A DNA stretch of 64,000 bases from Desnuesiella massiliensis (GCF_001403615.1 NZ_LN879455.1:1-64000); one strand, 5' to 3'. Shown: positions 42,445 to 51,757, counted from the first letter of the stretch. The notes: generated by a model from the sequence alone, not told the origin. Program-made: numbers and translations.

Positions 42445-42738
42445 TTAGCAAGAGCCTCCGCCAGAACCAGTTACTACAGCAAAGCTATTTCCAAATAATC
42501 CTTTTGTATGAACAATTTTCGCATCTTCAAATAAAAAAGAAAATTCTTTATCGGCTACAACCTTTACTCCATCTATGGTTATTGCTTCATCTTCATTTTT
42601 TTGTTCATCCAGAACAATTCCAAAGCTAGGGCCGCCTCAGCCAAAGCCTTTTATAACTACTCTAACTGCTTCTTTGTTTTTTTCTTCTAAAGTTTTTTTA
42701 AGAACTTCTATAGTATCGCTATTTATAGAAAACCTCAT
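42445..42738 (-). CDS. HesB/IscA-like selenoprotein (in-frame UGA read as Sec)
   Basis: The gene is split by a TGA at 42639-42637 but reads as one 97-residue protein when that codon is selenocysteine: MRFSINSDTIEVLKK at the start, VRVVIKGFG-U-GGPSFGIVLDE in the middle, and a VVTGSGGGSC end. Sec34 stands where HesB/IscA proteins keep their first conserved Cys. AGGAGGT lies 7 nt before the ATG, and protein-like sequence continues on both sides of the TGA. A hairpin begins 20 nt after it (see SECIS entry). HesB-like selenoproteins are a known bacterial group, with a presumed role in iron-sulfur or redox chemistry. The alternative is a stop mutation in a former Cys codon. Confidence 0.83.
42601..42617 (-). 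promoter_or_regulatory. Candidate bacterial SECIS hairpin
   Basis: On the minus strand TTGTTC and GAACAA form a perfect 6-bp stem with loop TGGAT, starting 20 nt after the TGA. Distance and a G-containing small loop match bacterial SECIS elements that recruit SelB. Confidence 0.6.
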
Positions 42739-42927
42739 AAAATATACCTCCTAATTACCCCGTGGGGGTATCTATGGTTTTATTATAATATTTTACTATT
42801 AGTATGTCAAGATTTAATAACTTTATAATTTTAATAATTTATCATAAAAAGAACAAAAATTAATAATTACATAAAATATCACAATAAAAATAAAAAAATG
42901 AAAAATACTAGGTAGTTAATATCTATT

Positions 42928-42978
42928 TTTAACATATTTAGACAAATATATTCATATTTTTATCTAAATATGTTAAAA
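42928..42978. promoter_or_regulatory. Inverted repeat upstream of a chemoreceptor gene
   Basis: TTTTAACATATTTAGA is mirrored by TCTAAATATGTTAAAA around a 20-nt AT loop. Further down, CTAAA (43037) followed after about 17 nt by TCGATTGT (43058) is a loose match to a SigD flagellar promoter. The rest of 42739-43100 is AT-rich. Confidence 0.4.
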
Positions 42979-43100
42979 TTTAAAATAATATAATGTATTT
43001 TCATAAAATAAAAGCTAAAAAATTACTAAAATCGACTAAAGATTAAGTTATTTGACTCGATTGTATTATTAATATTGATATTTTAAGGAGGAATGGGAGT

Positions 43101-45095
43101 ATGAAAAAAAAGAAAACTTTAAGAAAAGAGATTACTATGTTATTAATTTTGGTTTCCTTGATTCCTTTAATAGCAATATCCATTGGTAGTTTCTATGTTC
43201 TTCAATCAAACTTAGTAAAGGATTTTCATGATATTATACATAATAATTTAGGACAAGTATCCCATGTGATGAAACTTGATAACAAAAATAGCAAGGAAAT
43301 CATAGATTACTTTTCTAATGATCCTAATGCTAAAGCAATTATGACAGCGGATTCTAACCTTTGGCTAAAGAAAACCTTTGAAGGATATGTATCAACGCAT
43401 AAGGATATTGCCACCCTTTATATGGGGACAACCACAGGAAAAATGATTATTGCTCCTGAAGCAACTTTACCAGAAGGCTTTGATCCAAGAACCAGAGATT
43501 GGTATAAGCTAGCTGTAGAAAGCCAGGAAAAAGTAATAATGACAGAGCCTTATGTAGATGTCAGTAGTAAAGAAACCGTTCTTACTATAGCTAAAGCAGT
43601 AAAGGATGAAAGTAGTAAGCTAGTAGGTGTAGTGGCAATAGACATCAAATTAAATCAGATAACAGAGCTTGTCAACGGAATAACCTTAGGAAGTAACGGA
43701 TTTGCCACAGTAATAACAGAAAAAGGTTCAATTATAGCTCATAAAGACAAGAATTTAATTGGAAAAGGTATTGAAGAAAAACCATGGATTGAAAAGGTAC
43801 TAAGCATAAAAGATGAGACTGCTGAAACTGTTAACATAGATGGTGAAGATTATTTAACCTTTAAAATTACAGAAAAGGATTCAGGATTAAATGTAGTAGG
43901 GTTTATACCAGATAAGGAAATTATAAATATATTAGTAAAAGCCATGCTAACTCCTGTTATAATATTAATTATTTCCTTGATTATAATTCTTATACTTGGA
44001 AGAAAATTCTCTTCAAGGCTTAGTGAGCCTATTAACGGACTAGTTAAAGTACTAAATGTTTTAAAACAGGGCGATTTTACTAAGAAGGTTGATAAACATA
44101 GAAGAAATCCATATGAAATAGATATAATCATCGATGCATTAAATTCAGTAATAGAGGATATGGTACTGCTTCTAAACAATGTACAAGAAACCTCTAATAG
44201 CGTCAAGGATGCGTCTGAATCCATGTTTATAATAACCCAAGAATCTAGTCAGGTAGGGGAAGAAGTAGCAAAGGCAGTACAGCAGATCGCAGAAGGTTCT
44301 ACTGAACAGGCTTCTGAATTGGATGAAAGTGTTATAATATCAAATAAGCTAGGAGATGAAGTTAAAAACTCTATAAATAACGCCAAGAGCATGCTAGAGC
44401 TGGCTGCTCAAGTTAAAACATCCTCAGATGAAGGCCTTCATGCTGTAATAGTGCTAAAGGATAATTTTAAAAAGCAGGATGACGCTAATATAAAGGTTCA
44501 GGAAAAAGTCACTATAGTATCTGAAAAATCTAATGAGATAAGCACTATCACTAATACTATTAAGACTATTACAGAACAGACAAACCTTCTAGCTTTAAAT
44601 GCATCCATAGAAGCTGCTAGAGCAGGAGAAGCCGGCAGAGGCTTTGCAGTGGTAGCAGAAGAGGTTAGAAAACTAGCAGAGCAATCTGCCAGCTCAGCAG
44701 CAGAAATAGGTAAGGTTATAGAAGAGATAAAAAGCAGTGTGCAGGCACTTTATGAAGAGATCCTATATACTAGAGATCTCAATGTAAACACTGGAGAAAG
44801 TGTAAATATAACTACTGATAGATTTGAAAATATCTCCACCATGATAAATGAACTTGAAGAAAGTGTAAATAAGGTGGGAAGCTCCTTAAAAGAGATTAAT
44901 GCAAGTAAGGATACTGTGGTTATGAAGATAACTGAGGTAGCTACTGTAGCCCAAGAAACCGCAGCTACTACCGAAGAAGTAAGTGCATCCTCTGAGGAAC
45001 AAGCTTCAGGCTTAAATGAAATAGTACTTTCCTCTGAAAGACTAAAAACTTTATCAGAAACTTTAGATGAGCTCATTAAAAGGTTTAGGTTATAA
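43101..45095 (+). CDS. Methyl-accepting chemotaxis protein (dCache sensor type)
   Basis: A 664-residue chemoreceptor. Helix 1 is at residues 10-32, an extracellular dCache domain runs to about 280 (GFDPRTRDWYKLAVES and VVAIDIKLNQITELV are typical), and helix 2 is around 282-305. HAMP and signalling regions follow, with tip EQTNLLALNASIEAARAGEAGRG. dCache domains bind small molecules such as amino acids. AAGGAGG precedes ATG 43101. It is monocistronic, with a terminator directly after the stop. Confidence 0.93.
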   Translation: MKKKKTLRKEITMLLILVSLIPLIAISIGSFYVLQSNLVKDFHDIIHNNLGQVSHVMKLDNKNSKEIIDYFSNDPNAKAIMTADSNLWLKKTFEGYVSTHKDIATLYMGTTTGKMIIAPEATLPEGFDPRTRDWYKLAVESQEKVIMTEPYVDVSSKETVLTIAKAVKDESSKLVGVVAIDIKLNQITELVNGITLGSNGFATVITEKGSIIAHKDKNLIGKGIEEKPWIEKVLSIKDETAETVNIDGEDYLTFKITEKDSGLNVVGFIPDKEIINILVKAMLTPVIILIISLIIILILGRKFSSRLSEPINGLVKVLNVLKQGDFTKKVDKHRRNPYEIDIIIDALNSVIEDMVLLLNNVQETSNSVKDASESMFIITQESSQVGEEVAKAVQQIAEGSTEQASELDESVIISNKLGDEVKNSINNAKSMLELAAQVKTSSDEGLHAVIVLKDNFKKQDDANIKVQEKVTIVSEKSNEISTITNTIKTITEQTNLLALNASIEAARAGEAGRGFAVVAEEVRKLAEQSASSAAEIGKVIEEIKSSVQALYEEILYTRDLNVNTGESVNITTDRFENISTMINELEESVNKVGSSLKEINASKDTVVMKITEVATVAQETAATTEEVSASSEEQASGLNEIVLSSERLKTLSETLDELIKRFRL

Positions 45096-45121
45096 AAAAA
45101 GCGACGGTTGTCGCTTTTTTT
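45096..45121 (+). terminator. Terminator after the dCache chemoreceptor
   Basis: AAAAAGCGAC-GGTT-GTCGCTTTTTTT immediately after the stop codon. Confidence 0.9.
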
Positions 45122-45331
45122 AATGCACAGTTCACAATTCACAATGCACAATTGAGGAGGATTTTTCTACGCTTCTCTACGAAAAATCTAAATTTATAGT
45201 TTTAATGGTTTTAGCCATAAAAAAGCCGTGGCTAAGCATTAGCCACGCTTTATAAGTTCTCAATTTTTTCGCAGCGTAAGCGGAGAAAAAATTTACCTTC
45301 ATTGTGAATTGTGCACTGTGCATTGTGAATT
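45122..45331. repeat. 210-bp element bounded by CACAATTCACAATG repeats
   Basis: The left end is AATGCACAGTTCACAATTC, then ACAATGCACAATT; the right end is its near-complement ATTGTGAATTGTGCACTGTG with CATTGTGAATT. Inside are two hairpins, one GTGGCTAAGCATTAGCCAC. No coding frame. It is a probable non-autonomous copy of the unit holding the S23 gene at 50.2-50.9 kb. Confidence 0.72.
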
Positions 45332-45361
45332 AAATAAAAATTACGAAGTAATTTTTATTTT
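45332..45361. terminator. Terminator at the VanX-like gene end
   Basis: AAATAAAAATTAC and GTAATTTTTATTT with GAA between; overlaps the last codons and stop of the minus-strand gene. Confidence 0.65.
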
Positions 45362-46113
45362 AAAAAGTCTTCTAGCTTGACATCCAAGATAGGATAGTTA
45401 TCAGCCTCGGTATCATCAAAGTGCCACCATTCAGTTTCTATTTTAGCAAAGCCATGTTTTACCATGATCTCGGTGAGAAGACTAGCATTGAACCTAGCGT
45501 TTTTAGAGGTGCTTGTATTATTTCTATGAGCGCTAGGATTAAACTCGTCAAAACCTGTAGGCATTTCAAGCTCGTTGCCTTTAGCATCTACTAAGGTTAT
45601 ATCCACAGCGGCTCCTCTATTGTGTCTAGAGCCATTTACATAAGGACTAGCTATGTATCTCCTATCCTTTACCAGTTCCCAGAAGTATTCTTGAACTTCT
45701 ACAGGTCTGTAAGCATCCCAGATTTTTATCCTATAGCCAAGCTTTTTAAAATCATTATTAGCAGCTATGAGTTTATTCAAGGTACCCTTTTGTAATGCAC
45801 ATATATCTGCATTATATACCACTTTTTCTGTGAAATTATTATTTGTGGCATATCTTAAATCTATAGCAATGCTATCATCATAATCGCTAACCATAACTAA
45901 GCCCTTTATTTCTTTTTTCTTAGCATCAGTATCAGTAGGAGCTCCTTGCATGGATTTATTTAGTATGGTGACCTTAGTTACAGAGCTCTGATTAGCTCCA
46001 TAGTTTACCTTGCTGCTAGAATAATCTCTAGCCACATAATAACCTCCTAGGAAAGCTATCACTGTGAGTAATAAAATGCCTATAATAATTGAAAATATCT
46101 TCAAAATCTTCAT
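45355..46113 (-). CDS. VanX-family D-Ala-D-Ala dipeptidase, membrane-anchored
   Basis: A 252-residue metallopeptidase. One N-terminal transmembrane helix (residues 6-27) is followed by a catalytic domain from about 80: IAIDLRYATNNNF, IWDAYRPVEVQ near 140, the zinc ligands in GSRHNRGAAVDITL near 172, and the base and last His in ETEWWHFDD near 232. VanX enzymes hydrolyse D-Ala-D-Ala; with no VanH/VanA nearby this one is more likely for wall recycling or dipeptide scavenging than glycopeptide resistance. Its extracytoplasmic location differs from cytoplasmic VanX. Confidence 0.88.
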   Translation of the reverse strand: MKILKIFSIIIGILLLTVIAFLGGYYVARDYSSSKVNYGANQSSVTKVTILNKSMQGAPTDTDAKKKEIKGLVMVSDYDDSIAIDLRYATNNNFTEKVVYNADICALQKGTLNKLIAANNDFKKLGYRIKIWDAYRPVEVQEYFWELVKDRRYIASPYVNGSRHNRGAAVDITLVDAKGNELEMPTGFDEFNPSAHRNNTSTSKNARFNASLLTEIMVKHGFAKIETEWWHFDDTEADNYPILDVKLEDFLK

Positions 46114-46261
46114 AGTTTATCAGCAAAAGCTGAATATTCCCCCCAAATCTTTTATCAATGCACAGTAGATAATTAAAATTTACGCATTGAACATGATATT
46201 ATATTATACATCAAATATTTCTACTATGAAATCAGGGATACATAAATATTTTATTTAAGAT

Positions 46262-47533
46262 TTATATTTTATAAGGAGATACCTTTTTTTCTAGCTCTTT
46301 AGAAATATTTAATAAATCTTCAGCAGAAGTTCTTATGGATTTAAGGTTATGAGCTTCAGAGGCTATTGAGGTGGATACTTGTTCCGTATTAGCGGAATTC
46401 TCCTCAGATAAGCTTGAAATATTGGTTATTTCTTGTACAGCTTGGTCACAAGTTTTATTCAGATTCTGTGATTGATCCCAAACCTTATTTATATTGCTAA
46501 CTATATTGGAGAGGGAATGATGAATTTTATTAAATCTCTCATCGGTTTCTGAAAGATAACTTTCTTGCTCTATAACAATTTTAGAAATTTTACTTATTTC
46601 TTCTACGGTTTCTGATACTCCTAGCTGCACTTGATTAATAAGAGTATAGATTTTTTCGGTATACTCATTAGATTGCTGAGCCAGCTTTTTCACTTCTTCA
46701 GCCACCACGGCGAAACCGCGACCTGATTCACCAGCCCTTGCTGCCTCTATAGAGGCGTTGAGAGCTAGCAGGTTTGTATTATTAGAAATGCTGCTTATGA
46801 CATCCACAATTTTGCTTATTTCCTTTGAGCTTTGCTCAAGGTTTTTTATTGAATCCGATGCCTTATCCATAGCCCTTCTTGTATCTGCCATTTTAGTGGA
46901 GTGAGAATCTATATTATCCTTACCAAGAGTTACTTGTTTAAGAGTGGCCTCTGAAAGGGATTTGGACTCTGACATATCTCTGCTTATATTATCTAACCCT
47001 GTTGCTACCTTTTCTATAAGGGTAGTAGATTTTTCTACGTTGGAAGTCTCTTCCGCAGCAGACATAGCTAATTGAGAGGTGGCTGCGTTCACTTCCTCTA
47101 AAGCGCTAAAGGTGTGTTGTAAAATAATGTTGTTATGATCAGCAGAATTATGTACAACGGAGCTAAGCTCTTTTATGCTTTTAATTAGTGATTTTAATTG
47201 ATTTAAGGTTGAATTTAAACTTTGAATAGTCTCATTTTTACTAGATAAGGCTTTTTCATCAAAACTAAAGGTAAGATCATAGTTATTAAGGCTTTCACAA
47301 AAGTCATTTATAATGGAAAAAGGTTTTATGAATCTCTTTGCATTTTTTACAATGGAGGATATGCCAATTAGTAAGCCGGCACCTATATAAAATAAAATGT
47401 TTATATAAAATTTTTCACCACTTAAGCCTAATACCTTACCTGAAATTATTGCTAATATTAAGGTGGAAGGCAGTACCAACCCCATAGTGCTGATAATATA
47501 CTTTCTTATTTTATTCTCTTTACCATTTCTCAT
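46262..47533 (-). CDS. Methyl-accepting signalling protein without a large sensor domain
   Basis: A 423-residue protein. Two hydrophobic helices at about 12-30 and 43-60 are separated by a very short outer loop, so there is no extracellular ligand domain. The signalling hairpin has tip NTNLLALNASIEAARAGESGRGFAVVAEEVKKLAQQS. It may sense membrane or cytoplasmic state, or act with another receptor. No classical HAMP is obvious. It lies between vanX-like and a helicase gene on the other strand, with GGGAG before the ATG. Confidence 0.88.
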   Translation of the reverse strand: MRNGKENKIRKYIISTMGLVLPSTLILAIISGKVLGLSGEKFYINILFYIGAGLLIGISSIVKNAKRFIKPFSIINDFCESLNNYDLTFSFDEKALSSKNETIQSLNSTLNQLKSLIKSIKELSSVVHNSADHNNIILQHTFSALEEVNAATSQLAMSAAEETSNVEKSTTLIEKVATGLDNISRDMSESKSLSEATLKQVTLGKDNIDSHSTKMADTRRAMDKASDSIKNLEQSSKEISKIVDVISSISNNTNLLALNASIEAARAGESGRGFAVVAEEVKKLAQQSNEYTEKIYTLINQVQLGVSETVEEISKISKIVIEQESYLSETDERFNKIHHSLSNIVSNINKVWDQSQNLNKTCDQAVQEITNISSLSEENSANTEQVSTSIASEAHNLKSIRTSAEDLLNISKELEKKVSPYKI

Positions 47534-47747
47534 ATAGTCACAACTCCCTTTAGCTAATTATTTATACAGATTTCATTATAACATAAGTAATAATAAATAT
47601 TAAAAAGAATTATAATACTATTTAAATATTATGTACAAAATTACATAAGATTTCTAGCATATTTATACAAAATTATAAATTAAATTATATGCTATAATTA
47701 TTAAGAAGAAATAATTTTAAGATTAAGTTTTATTTAACGAGGATATC

Positions 47748-50231
47748 ATGGAAAAAGAAAAATCAAAAATAAATATTTCCGTAAGAGGGCTGGTAGAATT
47801 CATAATGAGATCAGGAGATTTAGACAGCAGGTTCATGGGCAGCAGCAGGGCACAAGAGGGTACTAGAATACATAAAAAGCTTCAAAAGTCTAATGAAAAG
47901 CTATACTATTCCTATGCCTCTGAAGTTTCCTTAAAGCACAGTATAGAATATGAAGAGTTTCAGCTTTTAGTAGAAGGAAGAGCCGATGGCATAATAACAG
48001 ATGAAAAAGGTAATATAACCATAGATGAAATAAAGAGTACTCATAGGGATTTATCTTTAATAGATGAGGACTACAATATTCTTCACTGGGCTCAGGCTAT
48101 GTGCTATGGGTATATTTATGGGTTGCAAAATAATTTGGAAAATATCAAAATACAGGTTACCTATTGTGAGCTGGCTAATGAGCAAGTGAAGAGTCTTATC
48201 AGAGAGTTTGATTTAAAGGAACTTAAAGAATTTTTTATGGGCTTAGTAGATAAATACTATGGCTGGGCTAAAGAAAAATTCCTTTGGCAACACCATAGAA
48301 CTCAATCTATAAAGGAGCTTAATTTTCCCTTTCCAAGTTACAGAAAGGGGCAGAGAGAGCTGGCGGTGGCTGCTTATAAAACCATACAAGAAGGCAAGAA
48401 GCTTTTTGCTCAGGCTCCTACAGGCATTGGGAAAACCATATCCACTCTGTTTCCAGCCGTAAAGGCTATGGGAGAAGGCATGGTGTCTAAGATATTCTAT
48501 CTTACGGCAAAAACCATAACCCGAACTGTGGCGGAAGAGGCAGCCATAAGGCTTAAGAATAGTGGACTACATTTTAGAAATATAACCTTAACTGCTAAGG
48601 ATAAAATATGCTTCAAATGCACAGGAAAAGACAGAGAAGAAGGAGCTTTAGAGGGAGAGCTAGAAGTAAGCTTAGATATGAACAAACCTAAAGCTTCCTG
48701 CACCCCAGAGCATTGTGAGTATGCCAAAGGGCATTTTGACAGAGTCAATAGGGCTTTAGAAGATATAATAAAAAATGAGCATGAATTTACTAGGGATAAA
48801 ATTGAAGTTTACAGCAAAAAACACCAGGTATGCCCTTTTGAATTCTCACTAGATCTGGCTCTTTGGGCAGACCTGGTTATTTGCGACTATAATTATGCTT
48901 TTGACCCCAGAGCCTATTTAAGAAGGTTTTTTGAAAATAATGTTAGCGATGATTATGCCTTTTTAATAGATGAGTCTCATAATTTAGTGGATAGATCCAG
49001 AGAAATGTTTTCAGCGGAGCTTTTAAAAGGCAATATATTGAAATGCAAGAAGCTGATGAAGGGAAGAATGCCTTCCTTGTATAAAAGCATTGATAAAATC
49101 AATTCTTACTTTATTCAACTAAGACACCTTTGCGAAGAAAAAAATGTTAGCGCTTTAGTGAAGAAGGAAGAACCAGAGGAACTATACCCTATGCTAAAAA
49201 ATTTTATGAAGGAGTCAGAGGAGTATTTAGTGAAGAATAGGGGTACAGAGGGTTATGAGGACATATTGCAGCTGTATTTTGATATCAATGGCTTTTTAAG
49301 TAGAGCAGAGAGCTATGATGAGAGGTTCGTAACTTATATAGATACTGAAAGCAGTGAAGTAAAATTAAAGCTTTATTGTGTGGACCCTTCATTTCTATTA
49401 AAGGAAGCTACAGGAAGAGCCAAGGCTGCGGTATTTTTTTCTGCTACCTTAACTCCTATGGAATATTTTAAAGAGGTTTTAGGGGGAGGGGAGGAGGATT
49501 ATAAGATGAGACTACCTTCACCCTTCCATAGAGAAAATCTCTCTTTAAACATAGTTTCTAACCTATCCACCAGATATGTTAATAGAGAAAGCAGCTATGG
49601 AGAAATTGCTAGATACATAAAAGACTTTACTAAAAGCAAAAAAGGAAATTACATGATATTCTTTCCTTCTTATATATACATGAATAAGGTCCATGAAATG
49701 TATAAGGAGCTCTTTCCTGATGATCCTTCCCTAGGAGAGAATAGTCAGGAGGCAGAAAAGATTATTTTGCAGGATAATTCTATGACTGAAGAGAACAGAG
49801 AAGAATTCTTAAATAATTTCCAAGAAGACAATGATTATACCCTAATCGCTTTTGTGGTTATGGGCGGCATATTCTCCGAAGGTATCGACTTAGTGGGGGA
49901 TAAGCTTATAGGAGCTATAATAGTTGGAGTGGGTCTCCCTCAAATTTGTTTAGAGCGAAATATAATAAAAGAATACTATGGTGAAAAAAGAGGCCAATTA
50001 TCTAAGGGCTTTGAATATTCTTATATATACCCTGGCGTGAATAAAGTGCTCCAGGCTGCTGGCAGGGTAATAAGGACTGAGCGGGATAAAGGAGCTGTAG
50101 TATTAATAGATGATAGATTTGCATCAAAAGAATATCAGCGATTGTTTCCTGAAGAGTGGAAGGATTTTAACATAATTAAAAGTACTCAGGGGCTAGAAGA
50201 AGTTTTAAGAGAGTTTTGGAAAGCCTTTTGA
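47748..50231 (+). CDS. DinG/XPD-type Fe-S helicase fused to a PD-(D/E)XK nuclease
   Basis: An 827-residue protein. Residues 1-185 look like a Cas4/RecB-type nuclease: EGRADGIITD, then ITIDEIKST (Asp, Glu-x-Lys). The helicase follows with Walker A APTGIGKT (~222), a Cys cluster for a 4Fe-4S centre (ICFKC at ~287, CTPEHC at ~317 and VCPFE at ~361), a DESH box (~407) and motif VI QAAGRVIR (~768). XPD-like helicases unwind 5'-3'. DNA repair is the likely role. No clear ribosome binding site beyond GAGG before ATG 47748. The 3' end abuts a repeat. Confidence 0.88.
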   Translation: MEKEKSKINISVRGLVEFIMRSGDLDSRFMGSSRAQEGTRIHKKLQKSNEKLYYSYASEVSLKHSIEYEEFQLLVEGRADGIITDEKGNITIDEIKSTHRDLSLIDEDYNILHWAQAMCYGYIYGLQNNLENIKIQVTYCELANEQVKSLIREFDLKELKEFFMGLVDKYYGWAKEKFLWQHHRTQSIKELNFPFPSYRKGQRELAVAAYKTIQEGKKLFAQAPTGIGKTISTLFPAVKAMGEGMVSKIFYLTAKTITRTVAEEAAIRLKNSGLHFRNITLTAKDKICFKCTGKDREEGALEGELEVSLDMNKPKASCTPEHCEYAKGHFDRVNRALEDIIKNEHEFTRDKIEVYSKKHQVCPFEFSLDLALWADLVICDYNYAFDPRAYLRRFFENNVSDDYAFLIDESHNLVDRSREMFSAELLKGNILKCKKLMKGRMPSLYKSIDKINSYFIQLRHLCEEKNVSALVKKEEPEELYPMLKNFMKESEEYLVKNRGTEGYEDILQLYFDINGFLSRAESYDERFVTYIDTESSEVKLKLYCVDPSFLLKEATGRAKAAVFFSATLTPMEYFKEVLGGGEEDYKMRLPSPFHRENLSLNIVSNLSTRYVNRESSYGEIARYIKDFTKSKKGNYMIFFPSYIYMNKVHEMYKELFPDDPSLGENSQEAEKIILQDNSMTEENREEFLNNFQEDNDYTLIAFVVMGGIFSEGIDLVGDKLIGAIIVGVGLPQICLERNIIKEYYGEKRGQLSKGFEYSYIYPGVNKVLQAAGRVIRTERDKGAVVLIDDRFASKEYQRLFPEEWKDFNIIKSTQGLEEVLREFWKAF

Positions 50232-50232
50232 T

Positions 50233-50860
50233 AATTCACAATGCACAATTCACAATGCACAATTAATGTGGATTTTTTCCTAAGAGGAAAAAATCTTTGG
50301 AATTTATGGTATAGTCCTTTAGAATATTTTTATTCTTAAAGGGCTATAATTCTTATATCCCGAATTATTAGAGGTAATTGTATGAATTATAATGTTATAG
50401 AAATAAAATCCTTTAGTTTTGCAATAAAGGTTATAGCTGTATATAAGTATTTATGTTATGAAAAGAAAGAATTTGTTTTGTCTAAGCAACTTTTAAAATG
50501 TGGTACTAGCATAGGCGCTAATGTAAAGGAGGGGTTAAGAGGGCAAACTAAAAGAGATTTTTTAGCTAAAATGAATATTGCTTTAAAAGAATCTAATGAA
50601 ACAGAATACTGGTTGGAATTGTTAATAGCATCTGGATTTATGGTAGAAAAAGAACTATTAAAAGAGTGTCGAGAAATATGTAGAATATTAAATTCTATAG
50701 TAAGCACTACAAAAAGAAACTTAGATATTTAATCAATGCACAGTTAGCACTTAAGAAATGTTTTTTCGCTAGCGAAAAAATAAAAATAATTTTTAATTTT
50801 TCTCAGTGCAACTGAGAAAAATATCCTTAATTGTGCACTGTGCATTGTGAATTGTGCATT
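50233..50860 (+). mobile_element. Repeat-bounded unit carrying an S23 four-helix-bundle gene
   Basis: The left end is AATTCACAATGCACAATTCA with CAATGCACAATT (50233-50264); the right end is AATTGTGCACTGTGCATTGT with GAATTGTGCATT (50829-50860), an inverted repeat of about 30 bp. Between them lies one gene plus two hairpins (TTTTTTCCTAAGAGGAAAAAA; TTTTTCTCAGTGCAACTGAG). Gene-free relatives occur at 45.1 kb and elsewhere. Mobility is inference. Confidence 0.5.
50382..50732 (+). CDS. Four-helix-bundle protein, S23 / 23S rRNA intervening-sequence family
   Basis: A 116-residue all-helical protein. The family features are a start in SFSFAIKVIAVYKYL, LSKQLLKCGTSIGANVKEGLRGQ near residue 40, and FLAKMNIALKESNETEYWLELLIASG near 65. 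Homologues occur inside 23S rRNA intervening sequences and as avd-like accessory proteins of diversity-generating retroelements; they bind nucleic acid and form pentamers, but the cellular role is unclear. Here it is isolated, in non-rRNA DNA, flanked by inverted repeats. AGAGGTAA precedes the ATG. Confidence 0.85.
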   Translation: MNYNVIEIKSFSFAIKVIAVYKYLCYEKKEFVLSKQLLKCGTSIGANVKEGLRGQTKRDFLAKMNIALKESNETEYWLELLIASGFMVEKELLKECREICRILNSIVSTTKRNLDI

Positions 50861-50914
50861 ACAAGGTTAAATAACTATATAAATATTCTTTAGTATTAAA
50901 ATCTAATATATCCT

Positions 50915-51685
50915 CTAAACCTTCAGCTCATCAGCCTTAATTCCAGCACATCTATACTGCTTACCATTATGAACATTTATCTTGCCAAAGCTTATTGCTT
51001 CTTTAGGACACCAGTTTATACAGCCATAGCAATTTACGCAGTTTTCGCCGAATACCATATTGCCATCAATATTGCTTATGTTTTTGGAAGGGCATAGTTT
51101 TTGGCATAGACCACAGTGGATGCACTTTTCAGAGGATACTTTCTTTTTTCCATCCTTTAAATAATATTTCATAGCCATCTTCAAGGCGACAGACATAAAG
51201 CTCCATTTAGTAAGTTTGCTATAGCTATCCATATTATTATTTTTATTCAATATATCATAGGATGCTCTAGCTAATATGGTATCTAGCTCTTTAAATCTTT
51301 TTTCTATTTCAATATCGGGAGTTTTATAATATATGCTGTTATCGGCTAATTTAACTTCTAAGCCGTAATCTAGTTTAGCTTTCTTACTTCTTAGAAGTTC
51401 ATCCAAATAAACTATGGTATTTCCAATCTTCTCTCCACAGGTAACAATGGAAAAAATATATTTTACCTTTGATATATCCACCTTTTGTATAAAGTCTTTT
51501 ACCATAACTGGCACATCAAGAGCATGAGTAGGGAAAACTAATCCCATGACCTCTGAGCTCACAGCATGCTCTCCTTGAAGCTTTGGTATGGAGTAAAGCT
51601 TACTGCCAGGAATTCCTTCTGATAGTTTTTTGGCTAGGTACAGGGAGTTGCCTGTTCCAGAAAAATAATAGATGCTTGTTTCCAT
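50915..51685 (-). CDS. EFR1-type flavodoxin-ferredoxin fusion protein
   Basis: About 256 residues. The N-terminal flavodoxin-like domain has the FMN phosphate loop YFSGTGNSLYLAK; the C-terminal part has two 4Fe-4S motifs, CIHCGLCQKLCP and CVNCYGCINWCP. EFR1 proteins are electron carriers of unknown partner. I start at ATG 51685, with GGAGGAG upstream; a longer frame from 51781 would run through the promoter. A MerR-type promoter with a 19-bp spacer lies in front, and the MerR gene is adjacent. Confidence 0.85.
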   Translation of the reverse strand: METSIYYFSGTGNSLYLAKKLSEGIPGSKLYSIPKLQGEHAVSSEVMGLVFPTHALDVPVMVKDFIQKVDISKVKYIFSIVTCGEKIGNTIVYLDELLRSKKAKLDYGLEVKLADNSIYYKTPDIEIEKRFKELDTILARASYDILNKNNNMDSYSKLTKWSFMSVALKMAMKYYLKDGKKKVSSEKCIHCGLCQKLCPSKNISNIDGNMVFGENCVNCYGCINWCPKEAISFGKINVHNGKQYRCAGIKADELKV

Positions 51686-51726
51686 TAAAAATCTCCTCCA
51701 TGGATAGTTTATAATCTTTATAAACA

Positions 51727-51757
51727 GTATAAACCCTGTACTATACTCCATGGTCAA
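51727..51757 (-). promoter_or_regulatory. MerR-type promoter/operator of the EFR1 gene
   Basis: On the minus strand TTGACC (51757-51752), a 19-nt spacer and TTATAC (51732-51727). The spacer ATGGAGTATAGTACAGGGT is an imperfect dyad (ACC..GAGTA/TAC..GGGT), the layout of MerR-activated promoters. Confidence 0.72.

Noticed and set aside
45355..46113. Vancomycin resistance cluster
   Set aside because: Only a VanX-like dipeptidase is present, it carries a membrane anchor, and no VanH, VanA/B or VanRS genes are near.
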